From Onthophagus taurus (Eukaryota > Arthropoda > Insecta > Coleoptera > Scarabaeidae): a DNA stretch of 64,000 nt. The translations under genes and the position numbers were made by a program. Below the pieces are notes generated by a model. It was not told the DNA's origin. It did not search any database and was given only the letters and a program-made list of their open reading frames with translations. Every line of letters begins with the position of its first letter. The stretch's first letter is position 1. The stretch is taken from contig NC_091970.1 in the NCBI RefSeq assembly GCF_036711975.1, positions 3,541,501 through 3,605,500 of the forward strand, read 5' to 3'. Shown here in pieces: positions 22,685 through 34,800 of this stretch.

Positions 22685-24716
22685 TTTTTCCTCGAAGTAG
22701 ATTGAAACGCACAACACCACCGGCAGTGTAAAGAATCACTATGAAATTGTTGCCAGTTTCTTTCACTTTATATACTGGACGAGAAAGCCGGAGAAATATC
22801 GTTGAAATCTCCCACCAAGAACCATTTATGGGGAGTTTATAATCTTATTATTTTATGTGAATTGTTTTGAACTCAACCTTGACCCTTTCGATTTTGTTTA
22901 AATATTCGAAACCAAAAAATGAATCACTTCCCTTAAATTAATATTGTTATTGATGTTAAATAAAGGTGTTAAATAAGCTAAATTTAGCGATTTAGTAATT
23001 ATTGTTGTATCCTGTATTGTATCCTCTTTACATCTTTAAAATGCGTGTTTTTTTATTGATGATCTTAAATTGTTTTTAAAATGAATATTTATTTTGAATT
23101 TGTAGCGCCATCTCTTATTGACAGGTAACATTTTGTAATAAAAACGCAAAAATGGTTTAAATATTTTTTTTACTTACAATTTATTTTAAATACATCGACA
23201 AACTTAAACGTACGCGTGGACTTGACAGTTTTTATGTTTTAATTTCTGGCAGCAAAACCATAAGTCGCCGAATCGTTGGATTATTCGGTAAAAATAAAAA
23301 AATTAATCGCAACGATCCATTCGCCCCGTTTCTTTATGAATTCCACTCTTTTCTTTATCTTATTATTTTTTCATTCGATTAGTTAAAATATCAGGTCTTT
23401 TTCTTCGTTAAATTAATTTTATTTCTTTTTTGCAAACACGTCCTATAACAATTCTTTTTTTCGAAAATAAATGCAAATTTCTTTTTAATAAAGACGTGGA
23501 TTTGCAAAAAAATCGGGATAAAGATAAAATACAAGCGCAAAAATATTCGAGTCTCATTCAACACATTTCATCAAAATTTTTAACTTACAAACTAAATACA
23601 CAGTAGTAAACGAGCACGCACACTATATATCTCGAGAAAAATGTACAACATCTCGCATTGGGGGACAGAAAGAAAGAATAAAATGAATAAAAAATTATTT
23701 AAAATAAAAATTAACAAAATTGATTGTTTAAAAATTAATGAACACATTTATTTATCAAAAAAAAAAAAACTAACACCAGCCTCTATTTCGTTTTAGTCGG
23801 AATCAAAAATCGAATTAATTGAATTTTTCCCCAAGAATTTGTTCTACCATTTACTTTTAGTTAAAAACGTTCATTTGCATTCATTCGAGAATATAACTTA
23901 TTTCCTCATCGTCGTGATCATCACTACAAACTGGCACTTAAAACTAAAATTATTTACAAAAATAAGTCTCTTCGAAAAATCGAAATTGGTGTGTTTATAT
24001 TTTTTAATACGAATAATTCGCATTCTTCTCTTTATTTTCATTTAAACAATAACTATATTAATTTTCCTTTTCGAAACTACGATCTTATTAGTTTTTTATA
24101 TCTCAAAATTTATCCTGACTCTTTCGGGTAAAGCTATTATTTTTATTTTCTTCATCGCGGAAGCAGTGCTCATTAATTATTGGTAAAAGTTAAGTTTACA
24201 ACTCAACCAAAAAAAAAGCACGAATTTTTGTGGAAAATTCCACAATAATCCCCGATGTTGAGTTGTAAACCAAAAAAATTCCTTTTTTATACAGAGAAGA
24301 CTTTAGATTATTTATTATAATATGTATATATGTACAGGAGACGACCAAAATTCTCTTTGAAATCATCTTTTCTTTTAATCGCATCATTTTCCATGCTGTA
24401 ATACAACAAAGAGATCATGTGTACACACATTTAACTTTTTTCTTCTTTGTTTGCTTCCGTTTTCTTCCCGCACCAAAAGAAAGTCTATTTGTTATTCACA
24501 TCTTCGCCCCCGATTCTCCCTCGTTGAAAAACAAAACAAAAAAATCCCTTCATTCATTCAAATAATAATTTTTTTCGAATCACTCGTCAATCACCGAGAG
24601 TCTTTAGGCTTAACGACAAAAACGAACAAAAAAATGAGAGAAAATAATAACCGGAGTTCGTGTTTCCTTTTTTTTGTGTGTCAACGATTATTTCTCCTCC
24701 TCTTCGATTTAGTACA
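22685..24716. other. lysozyme upstream region and gustavus 3' UTR
   Basis: From 22685 to about 22800 is the likely lysozyme promoter, with a minus-strand TATA-like word (ttatatact near 22768). The rest is AT-rich; about 23.6-24.7 kb probably includes the long gustavus 3' UTR. An agcgccatct word lies at 23104-23113. Open frames here look random. Confidence 0.45.
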
Positions 24717-27700
24717 CTATCTGCGGTCTCTGTACAATAAATACGTTTGGAGTGCTTGCGGAAGCGTCAAACTAGTCACTTTTTCTTCTAAGTTTTGTTT
24801 ACCCAAACGTTGCCGAATAATCCTTCTACATAAATCCATTAACGGTAATGGTTCAGCTAAAAATAAAAAAACATAACATTAAATGTCAAAAAATAAATTC
24901 ATTTCACTTACGATCTAATCCGCCGATATATTTCATGGTAATCTCACAGTGTCCCCAAACCGCACTAACAATGGGATATAATTTTCGCCCTTTGAGGCCG
25001 CGAAAGGCGATGCCAAGATACTGGCCGTCAACGACAAAACTTAAGGTGCCCTCATCCATGTCTAAGACAACAAGGAATTTATCGGGAACAATAAACGTCT
25101 CATCCGGTTTTAATAAAGCGGGATACGTGACGCCGGCGTTGTTCTTCGAGTCGTGATATAATTTGTTACGGCCCAAATCCCAACCCCAAGACGTGTCCGT
25201 GCTGCCGACTAAACTCTGATAACCCACCGAATGTAGCGGGGCTTCTGCTGTCGCCACTCCGACCACCGCGTGTGTTCCTAAAAAGTAATTTCGAATTAAT
25301 AAATTATTTTTTTTATGTAGTCGAAGTTAACATTGTAGTTCATTTTTTAATCAGTTTTTTAATTTTAGAGGTAACAAAAGTTTTTTGTAAGGGTTACACT
25401 TTTACTTAGTAAAAATCTTGTAGTAAATAAAACAATTCAATCAGCAGAAAAACTTACGAAAATGTTGTGACTAAAATAATTTTTTGTTTAAATGAATTTT
25501 AGAAGTTAAAAAGAGAATAACCTCAAAATCAGAATTTGACAGGTTATGAGTAAAACATTACTTTTCGATTAACTTTAATTAATAAAATTGAATTTTTTAG
25601 GTGTTAACATAAGAAAATTAGTTGTATAAAAAAATTACAATGAAGATAACCTCAAATATATAAAATTGACAAGTTATGAAATGAAATGCCGGTAAATAAT
25701 GCCCTGTTTTATCGACATTGAACTGTCAAATATTTTGATTTCAAAATATACTTTCGTTACTTTCTATAAATGCAATAGATTTTTCTATTTTAATTTTTTT
25801 ATTTAATACAAGATTTTTACTAACCAATAAAAGTGTAGCCCTTACAAAAAACTTTTGTTGCCTCTAAAATTATTTTTTTCGTTAAATTTAGATTTACCTC
25901 TTTGTCGTGTTGACCAACACACCTCCCACGCGTGTAAACCTTTCGTAAATCCAACTTTACCCCGAATGCAATCGGTGCTTTGGGCAACGGGATGTCTGTG
26001 GAAGGTTAATTTATCGTCCTCTTTCACGAAAATATTGAGGGAACGATCGTCGGCATTCCAACTGTGTTTGAGTTGAGTTTCGCGGAGCGCCGGGGGCATG
26101 TCGAGGAGCATGTCGAGCCTCTGCGGTCGGGCGAAGTCTTGCGCCAGTTCTCTCGGTATCACAGACTTAAAGGGAGCAGCCGCATCTCTATTAACGGCCT
26201 TCACGCCACCTACATAAATAAAACATTTTTTAGATGATTTTTCAAATTTATTAATGAAGAATCTCACCTGAGACCTTCTGACCCATGCTCATGCCACGGG
26301 CACGCCTCCGCCCAGTTTTGCAGGGCTCCACGGCAGCTTTGTACGCGCGCCTCACGTCGCAGGCCCTTCCACCGGCGTGTGGGCCGGTGGTTTGGTGGTT
26401 CTGACTTGTGTTGTGGTGGTGATGGGGGTGGTGATGGTGATGGCGGTGCGATTCCGCCCTTACTCCTGCTGCACCCCTAAACGCAATACTTTTATACCTA
26501 CAACAATAAAAATGGTAAGGTTATGTTAAATTTTTGACGTAATTTTTTTAAAATTTATCTAAACCGAAATTCCCAGTATCACCACAGATTACATTCTCTT
26601 TATCCTGACGACGTTTCCTTTCTAACTTGATAGCATAAGTAGGTATTTCTGGGAACGTTTCGATTTCTACATATATTCATACAACGCACACACACTAAGA
26701 AAGAGAGAGTCTCGCGTGAGTGAATGACTCATTGTAGTTCCCTAATAACGAAACACAATCAAAAAAATCTACAAGAATTCGTATTTTTTAAGGAAATTAA
26801 CCAGTTTGAAATAGCTGACATTGACAAGATCTGAAAATTGAACCAACCTCAAAAAAATTAATCTCTCAAAAATTTATTATTTTTATTAATTAATTTCTCT
26901 ACTACTAATTGACATATATTAGTAGAAGATCATCGTTAAGTTAATTAATTGAAAAAATTAAAAAGAAGATAACCTCAAATATCTAAAATTAACAAGATGT
27001 GAAATAAAATGCCGGTAAACAATGAACTGCTTTATCGACGTTGGACTGTCAAAAATCATTATTAAAATATTTTCTCGTTAATTTCTAGAAATAAAATTGA
27101 CTTTTTTATATATTAATATCAGAAAATTAGTTATTAAAGCAACAAAGACACAAGGATACTGAGTAAAGTATTTGTGAAGAAAATTTGTTTATTTCAAGAA
27201 TTAAAAACGTAACCTCAAATATCTCAAATTGACAGAGTGTGAAATGGATGCCGGTAAGTAATGAACTGTCAAATATTTTTGTTAATTAAAAGTTTATTTT
27301 CTCGTTAATTTTAGTAAATAAAAATGATTTTAACGATATTAATGTAAGAAAAAGATAATGTATTATTAACCTAAAATATATTAAATTGGCAAGAATCACT
27401 TCTTTGGTATGGAAACGCTTTATCGACCCTGAACTGTCAAGTATTCTTATTTAAAAATGTACTTCCCCGTTAATTTCTATAAATACAACAATCTTTTTTG
27501 TTGTTAATATAAGGCAATTAGTAATCGAAGAACTAATGATGCAAGACAAAAAGAAATTGAATAATGTATAAAGAATTTAAGACAATTTGTTGAAGTAATT
27601 GACAGGGTGAGTAAAACATTATTTTTCGGTTATTTTTTATTAATAAAATTGATTTTTTAGGTATTAACATATGAAAATTAGTTAGAAAATGAGTGTATAA

Positions 27701-30700
27701 AAAAATTACTTTGTTTAAAAATTAAAAACTGACAAGTAGTGAAATGAAATGCCGGTAAATAATGAACTGCTTTATCGACATTGAACTGTCAAATATTCCG
27801 ATTGAAAAATGTACTTCCTCGTTACTTTCTATAAATGCAATACACATTTGTTTAAATATTAGTTTAAGGTCCACTTTTACCACCTCTTGATAAATTTTAC
27901 CGATAGATAAATTGGAGCTCTTAACCAATGAGAGCGCTTAAAACCGCTGTAACCATGGTAATTATCTATCGGATAAATTTATCAAGAGGTGGTAAAAGTG
28001 GGCCTAAGAAAATTAGCTATCGAAGAACTTATGATGGAATATAAAAGGACATTGAATAAAATATAAACAATTTAAGAAAATTAGTTTATTTCAGAAATTA
28101 AAACGAAGATAACTTAAATATCGGAAATTAACAACTGAAATATGCCGGTAAATAATGAACTACTTTATCGACCTTAAACTGTCAAAAATAACGCTAACTT
28201 AAACTTAATTAAAAAAAATTTGTTTAGATATTAATTTAAAAAATATTAGTTATCGAAGCACACCTAGTTGGAAGAGACATTGTGTAATGTACGCAGCCAT
28301 GAACTTAACCTTGGTCGGAGCACGTTCAAGTGACGAAACGCAAAGTGAGAGGAACACCACCACTTCTTCTTCTTCTTCATTCAGCGGAACGTTACGTCAC
28401 CGCCGCCGGTTGACTAACGTCGAAAACAACAAGAAAACCCCCACGCGTTTTCATCGCAACAACGGTTCCGGAAAAATCATCGACCGGAAAACGACAACGG
28501 CGCCCCCTGGTTTTCCAAAGTTACACAAAAAAGTAAAGGGGGCCCCGATGTCGGTGTGGAGGTAGAGTAGACCATATGGCGACTTTACCCGTCGTCTCAA
28601 GGTCTGTCCGCGTTCGTCCGCCAGGAGGATTTCACCCAAAGTACAATCAACTCTCGAACAAAAGCCCGAGCCCGAGGCTCTCAAGGCCAGACGCGAGGAG
28701 AGTCTTTTATCAGAAGACCCCCTCCAGAATTAAAAAAGGGGAAAATTGAGGTAACAGTAAACTTACTTTTTCCGAGCGATTTCCATAATGATGAACGTTA
28801 TTTTTTTTGTTCTTTTTAGTGCGAAACGCGGCCAACACAATGAGGGAACGTATAGAAACCGCGAGGAACGCAACGGACCCCTTCGACCGTGTCTCGGAAA
28901 CTACTAACGCACACCACGTGTCTCTCGACAAAAGAGACAAACGACGAGAACCTTTTTCCCCCACGCCGGGCTCTCTACATCAGCCAGTTGAGAAACTCAA
29001 TGCCCGGTCTCCCGGCGGTTTCGTTCAACAAAACAGTCACAAGTTTGTCGTTTCTATAAACGGATATTAAAAAAATATTGATGCGACACAAAAAATTATT
29101 TTAATCACATTTTTGATTTGTCATTTTTCTTTTTTAGGTTTCCTCCCAACAAAAAAAGGGTCCTTACTCATGGTGTCTAGCCATATGTACGGCAAGGGCC
29201 TCCAGTTGGCGCTGCAAGTTGAGATTTCCGCACTCCCTACAGTAGCACATCTATTGGAAGGGGTCCCCACAACAATCACAGTTTACACAAACTTAATAAA
29301 AAAAAACTTAACAAGACGATTTTTCGTGAATTTAAATTATTTTAATGAATTTGCCGAGAGAACCGCACTGGACGACCGCCAGTCGCCGTCTGGTGGAAGG
29401 AAGACGGGTAACGGCCGTCGAGGGGGTACCCCGCGGACCCCTTTGCGAGACGTAGAGGGGAAGACCCATTTTCAGGGTCTTAGTACCTGGAGGTTCCAGG
29501 TAAGAAGACGGATGGTTGAGAACCGTCTGTTTGTCCTGCTATATTCAGGTAGAGAAAGATGGTAAAAAATATTAAGAAGGACGAGGAGGGGTTGGTTTGC
29601 TTCTTTACCTGGATAAAAACGGTGATGATGAGAAAATTTTCTAAAAAAATTAATATAAAGTATTTGAATGTCAATAATTTGAAACGTCAAAAATTTGAAC
29701 TTATTGCCAACTTAAATCCCCTAAAATAATTAAAATAATTTTTTTAAAATCAAGGTTAATGTCAAAAATGTGAATTTATTACCAACTTAAATCCCATAAA
29801 AAATTATTTCCCCTAAAAAAATTAATATTCAATAATAAGTTTAGTCAGCTGAAAACAGCTGTTTTTATACTAGAGGGGTCTTTTCCAAGAACAGGTTTGT
29901 GCGTGCGTATTAGATAAGAAAGGGTTGGTAACTGTTCGTTGAACCTACGAGGACACGTGCGAGTGTTTATACGCGCGTGGAAAAGATATATACAACTACC
30001 AACACGAAATTCGTACGAAACATAAACAAAATTCTTTTTTCAATCTAAACTAAACTCCCACTTCTTCAATCTTTTCTAATCGTTTATAATAACAAAGAAT
30101 GAATTAAATTATAATAAAAGTTGTCGTTTAATATTATTTGTTAAAAAAAATCTCTCCTAGTGACTTTCATAACTTAAAAATAGACTTAAAAGTTCAACAA
30201 GACCAAACCAAACCAGCTGTTTGGTTTTCGAGACTCCTCTCATTGTTTATTATGGCTTTTATACCTAAGTCTCCCATGGTGAGCCCAAAATAGCCGGCAA
30301 ACTCACAAGAAAAAAGAGAGAAAGAACGAGCTTTAACGTTGCTGGTTGTATTTACGCCGAGTACGTGAGAATCCCCGACGATCCTCACTAACGCATTTTC
30401 GAAACCGGTTTGGGCTCCCTTTAAAAAAGGAAAAAAAGAATTAAAGGGAGGGAGTAAAATCGATCCCTCGTTTTATAAAAATTTCTCGATTGCAAATTTT
30501 CGGTGACGTAACGTTGGAAATCGAATCGACTCCGGTGCTTTACCGTTCTAACGAAACCGCCATCTCTTTCGCCCTTTCAAAATGGAGCTAGCCGCCGCGT
30601 TGCCGATGGATAACCTAAATATCGCAACGAAACGAGCGTTACGAAAGAGCCTTTCGAAACCGCCGCGGAACAACCAAGAGGGACCCCCTAAAAGGGGGAC

Positions 30701-31866
30701 CTTTTAGAGTAGGAGGCGAGGAAAGTGCCCACTTTCCTTCTTTTCAAAACAAAAAAAAATACATTTCGAGAGTGTCGCACACCTTTCTCTCTTCGTATTT
30801 GTATTTTAGTTGTTATCGGTTACGTGATCACACAGCTGGTCGCTTTTAAAACCGGAAATTTCTTTTATTTAACCGTTTTTTTCTTTTTAAACAGTTCTAA
30901 CAACATCCATTTTATTATTTATAATAAACTATATTAATTCGTTTTGCTCCTCACCGCTCGGGAATACAATTGATCTTTGTCGGCCTTCATTGTTCATTGT
31001 TAAAAGAGTTAATTGTGCGAACTCTCGTTGGAGCCGCGTTTAGCGTCGCGACGCCCCCTCGACGTCGCGTTATGAAACCGAAAGTTTCTAAAACAACTTA
31101 ATAACCTTGAAAAAAAGAAATGATACAAGAAGCAAAATTGAAATCATTAAACGAGAAATGTTACGAAACGAAATGAAATGAAGAGAAGAGAAGAAACGCG
31201 TATTCAAAGTGGTTTTTAAGTCCGGGCGAAATGTTACGGTTGCAAGAGACCACAGTAACATTTGGCGAACAAAAACCATTGTTCGGCGTCGTCGCTTTAA
31301 CGCCGGACGAACCAAACGGTAGGCGAAAGGTCAGGCGATAATAGGAAATTGCCGTAATTGATGGAAGACGGTCCCACAATGTTTCGGTGCCAAGGTGAGG
31401 CCGCCGTTTGTTGCCGACATCATAAGGTTGCGAAATTTTTTATTTTTCAAGTTTCAATAAGTAAAAAAAACAAAAAAAATTTTTTTTTCTACCTAGTTTC
31501 CATATTCCTTCGTTTATCCTTTTGTTGTACACCAACGGGGGTTGGCCCCCTATGATGATGATGTTGATGGTGATGTTGTTGATGAGAAGGCGGTGGTCGA
31601 TGATGTCCGGGTCGGACGATGGCGACGGCGGCGCCGCCCCACAGTCCGACATACGCCGGCGTCGTCGCCGACACGACTACGCACTGTCTTTGCTGGTGTT
31701 GTTGTTGTTGATGGTGGTGGTGATGGCGTCGGGTGTGTCCCGGAACGACAACGGCGGATTTTGTGAGGCTCGACGACGACGACGTCGCCTCGTTGGCGCC
31801 GTTCAGCAGGTCGCGGACGCTCAGTACACCACCCGGCAGCCAGCAGACGAGGGGAGTCGTTATCAT
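24717..31866 (-). CDS. gus: gustavus, SPRY and SOCS-box protein, with His-rich N-terminus
   Basis: Five exons on the minus strand fit in phase: 31866-31493, 26476-26268, 26209-25898, 25277-24912, 24856-24717 (466 aa). The core from Met189 (MGQKVSGG) is close to Drosophila Gus in length and motifs: [37 protein letters not shown], the SPRY/B30.2 domain with [20 protein letters not shown] and [18 protein letters not shown], then a SOCS box ([16 protein letters not shown]). SPSB proteins recruit substrates such as Vasa to Cullin-5 ligases. Upstream of Met187/189 the frame stays open through exon 2 (Arg- and His-rich) and joins in phase to a distant first exon with His/Gln runs. That extension is a hypothesis (about 0.5); the core is certain (about 0.97). 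The short form would start in exon 2. Confidence 0.88.
25640..28190. repeat. cluster of a degenerate intronic repeat
   Basis: The phrase tgccggtaaataatgaactg followed by tttatcgacattgaactgtc recurs with changes at 25687, 27010, 27249, 27750 and 28143, and in worn form near 27406. Each copy is preceded by a gataacctcaaatat...attgaca block. Spacing in the main cluster is about 160-390 bp. It lies mostly in the large gus intron. No coding role is apparent. Confidence 0.65.
27868..28004. mobile_element. short MITE, Harbinger-like (137 bp)
   Basis: Terminal inverted repeats of about 40 bp (ggtccacttttaccacctct at the left; its complement with one change at the right) enclose a short unique core. 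Flanks are TAA on both sides (27865-27867 and 28005-28007), a 3-bp target duplication as in PIF/Harbinger elements. It has no coding capacity and lies in the gus intron. Confidence 0.8.
28260..29600. other. GC-rich islands of unknown role in the gus intron
   Basis: Three GC-richer blocks (about 28290-28700, 28810-29070, 29340-29560) stand out from AT-rich surroundings. Several overlapping open frames occur on both strands; none resembles a family. They could be alternative promoters or untranslated first exons of gus, or an unrelated non-coding transcript. I do not call a gene. Confidence 0.35.
29600..31492. other. intronic sequence, little recognised
   Basis: Repeated phrases attgccaacttaaatccc occur near 29700 and 29775, and a similar one near 103. 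A GC-richer patch at 30480-30720 holds a 41-codon frame (30582-30707, [18 protein letters not shown]...) that I cannot support as a gene. Confidence 0.35.
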
Positions 31867-34800
31867 GACCGCGGGACGGGAGGCACTGAGCCTCCTCCTG
31901 TTGTTGAGGACGCGGCGGCGCCGGCGCCCCCCACGAAATCGTCGACGTCGGTCGTCGCGACGCCCGAACCGCCGCCGACCGCTATCGATCTTTCGCGAAA
32001 GAACCCAACCTCTAATTTCTTTAAAGCGACATCTACTCAGATAAAACACTACGAAAAAAAATTCTTAATCTTCTCATATTCCGCTTAGTAGTCAACGTGT
32101 TAAGAAAACTAATTATTTGATCTTAACACATAGTAAGTAGCCAATGTGTTAAAACCACATTCTCGTTTTCGTTGATAATCGTAAATAAATTAAATTTCGG
32201 AATCTTTGCAATCAGAATAATTAGGTATTGTTAAATAAGACGCGCGGCATAACCCGCAAATTTCAAGTTTTAATTTTATTTCTACTAACAATCGCCGTAA
32301 AACCCGTCAAAATTGCTTTCATTTGATACCAAACATGATATATTTAGGTTAAAAAATAAAAAAGTTAGGTTAGAACTGCCAAATGTCAAAATTAAATATA
32401 ACGATTTTGATAAATATGGGAATGATCTTAATAAGATTCAAAATTGTTTTCATTTGATTCCAAACTTGATATATTTGGGTTAAAAAATAAAAAAGTTAGG
32501 TTAGAACTGTCAAATGTCAAAATTAAATATAACGATTTTTTTGATAAATATTGAAATGATATTTAAGAATCAGAAATGCTTTAATTTGATACCAAACATG
32601 ATATATTTGGGTTAAAAATAAAAAAGTTAGGTTAGAAACTGTCAAATGTCAAAATTAAATATAACGATTTTTTGATAAATATTGGAATGATTTTAATAAG
32701 AATGAAAAATGCTTTAATTCAATACCAAACGTGATATATTAGGGTTAAAAATAAAAAAGTTAGGTTATAAACTGTCAAATGTCAAATAATCCCCATTTTG
32801 TTTTGCTAAAAATCAAGATATCTCAGTAACGGTTGGAGATGAATAAGTCGAGTTTGGGTTCATTTTAAAAGATTTTTAATTTTCTATCCGTTACTGTTAA
32901 AAAATGAACACCTTTGTAACTAAAAAAAATTTCTGATTTGATCCTTATTAAGAAACAAATACGATTTTATCTGACTAATCAAAAAATTTGGTCTCAACAC
33001 TCGGCATTAATCGCGATTTTACCTTCAACGGTGTAGATTGTAGCGTGTCGGTCGCATGCGACCTTGTCTTTTATCTTTCAAAACCAATAGAAATTTCTTC
33101 TTAGATATACGAGTTTTTTTAGAAATGAATGATCTGGGTTTCATTAACTCCAATTGACACCATCCAAATCGTTAAAATGCAAAAATAATTTAAAAAAAAT
33201 CAAGTTTTCGGCCTTGAAGGTCAAGTCAACATATCCAACATTCACACCTCTAGAAATCAAACAACACCGGGTCAAGTGCACGACGTTGTCCGACGTTTTT
33301 CCATGGACGTCACGTCGTCGTCCTGGTCGTTTCGCGATCAGCCTTGCGGAGAAACAAAGCTTCTCCTCTCTCGACGCGGTCGACGTTAACTTCGTTTCGT
33401 TTCCTTTTTCGTATTTTTAACGCCTGGCCGTCGGTGCGCCGAAGGACAAGCTCTTTTACGTCTCTTTACAACTCGCCGAAAAATCGATCGAAAAGCAATA
33501 ATAAAAGCAAAAATATTTAAAAAATTTAAACAAATCCAACAAGATTCAACAAAAGAAGGTCGTCCCAATTAAAACCACCACACGATTTAATTCATAAAAT
33601 GGTCGTTGACTTTTAGTCACTGACTTAGTAGTTGGGTTTACGTCAGAATTCTTCCGAGTGACGAGCGGCATTTTAAGTGACCAAATGAATCAATTCAAAG
33701 AAATATTCTTTTTTATTTTCATAAAAACAAATAAAATAAGGAAGAGTTGGAAAATTCCTAAAACGTACGTCTACAATTGAGTCGGAATATCGGGGATTCT
33801 GCGTACAACGTTAAATAGTATTGATCCCGGGGACACCCTGGGGACGTGGGTAAAAGGGGAACGAAGAGAAAAGGGACGTAAACGGCTACGTCATCGCGTT
33901 TGTTTAGGCCACTGAGTTTAATGAATATATCGAATATTATAAACGAAATAAATCGCAAGGATATCCACATTTTCCTGTGTCAACCGCAAAAAGTAAAGTA
34001 AACAAAGGTCGAAACCTTACAAGAATAACCACTTCCCAAGTATTAAGTTACCAATTTCTTTTGATACACCCGATACCTTCAATAATATACAGCGTAAAGT
34101 AAAAAGTAATGATACAAAATTTATTAAAAAGTATTTGATGATTTAAAAAAAATTGTAAGGATAAAAAAACCACCCCTGCGTTAAAACAGACACAAGGGTT
34201 CGTTTCATCGGGGTGACTGCCCCCGCCGCAGCCGGGAGGAATAAAGTATAGAGGGGGGACGAAAACTGTGTGTGTGTATTTGTATGTGATAGAGAGAGAG
34301 AATGAGTTTCGATAGCACGTGGTGCACCGGAAACGGCCTCTTACACCGTGAATACCAAGACGAGACTATTGACCTTAAAATAATAAAAAAAGACTAAAAC
34401 AAAGCCCACCTAATACTTATAAGACTATACGGCGAAAATTTTAATAATTACAAATTCTTACCGTCGTCTTTGTGCCAGAAATCGCCGTGGACGTCTCCTT
34501 TTGCTTCGTACCGGCGTTTCCCCTCATTTTCGCTTCTTTTGCGCGCTTTCTACAACAAAAACAGAAAACAATAAAAATAGAAAATCTTAGATTTTTGATG
34601 AATAACACGAAAAAGAAATCTTACGTCCGAACTACCTGGATTTTTGAACAGATGTCCCCTATAACTACAAAAGAGAAATCGAAAGAACCAAGTTCTTCCT
34701 ACCTGGAGTTACTCCACAAAAAAGAACAACAAAAAAATGAAATTGAAGAAAAGAATTTTATTTTAATGGTTAAAATGAAACTACTTTAGCTTCCGATCAA

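Noticed and set aside
24451-24876. 141-codon plus-strand frame near the gus 3' end
   Set aside because: It overlaps the gus SOCS-box exon antisense and reads as low-complexity Phe/Leu/Lys.
28287-29565. Several 75-150-codon frames in the GC-rich islands
   Set aside because: Frames on both strands overlap, none resembles a known family, and no chain of splice sites links them convincingly.
31522-32088. Long plus-strand open frames over 31.5-32.0 kb
   Set aside because: They are mirror frames of the His/Gln/Arg-rich minus-strand gus exon. Trinucleotide-like composition keeps several frames open, and none has splice or family support.
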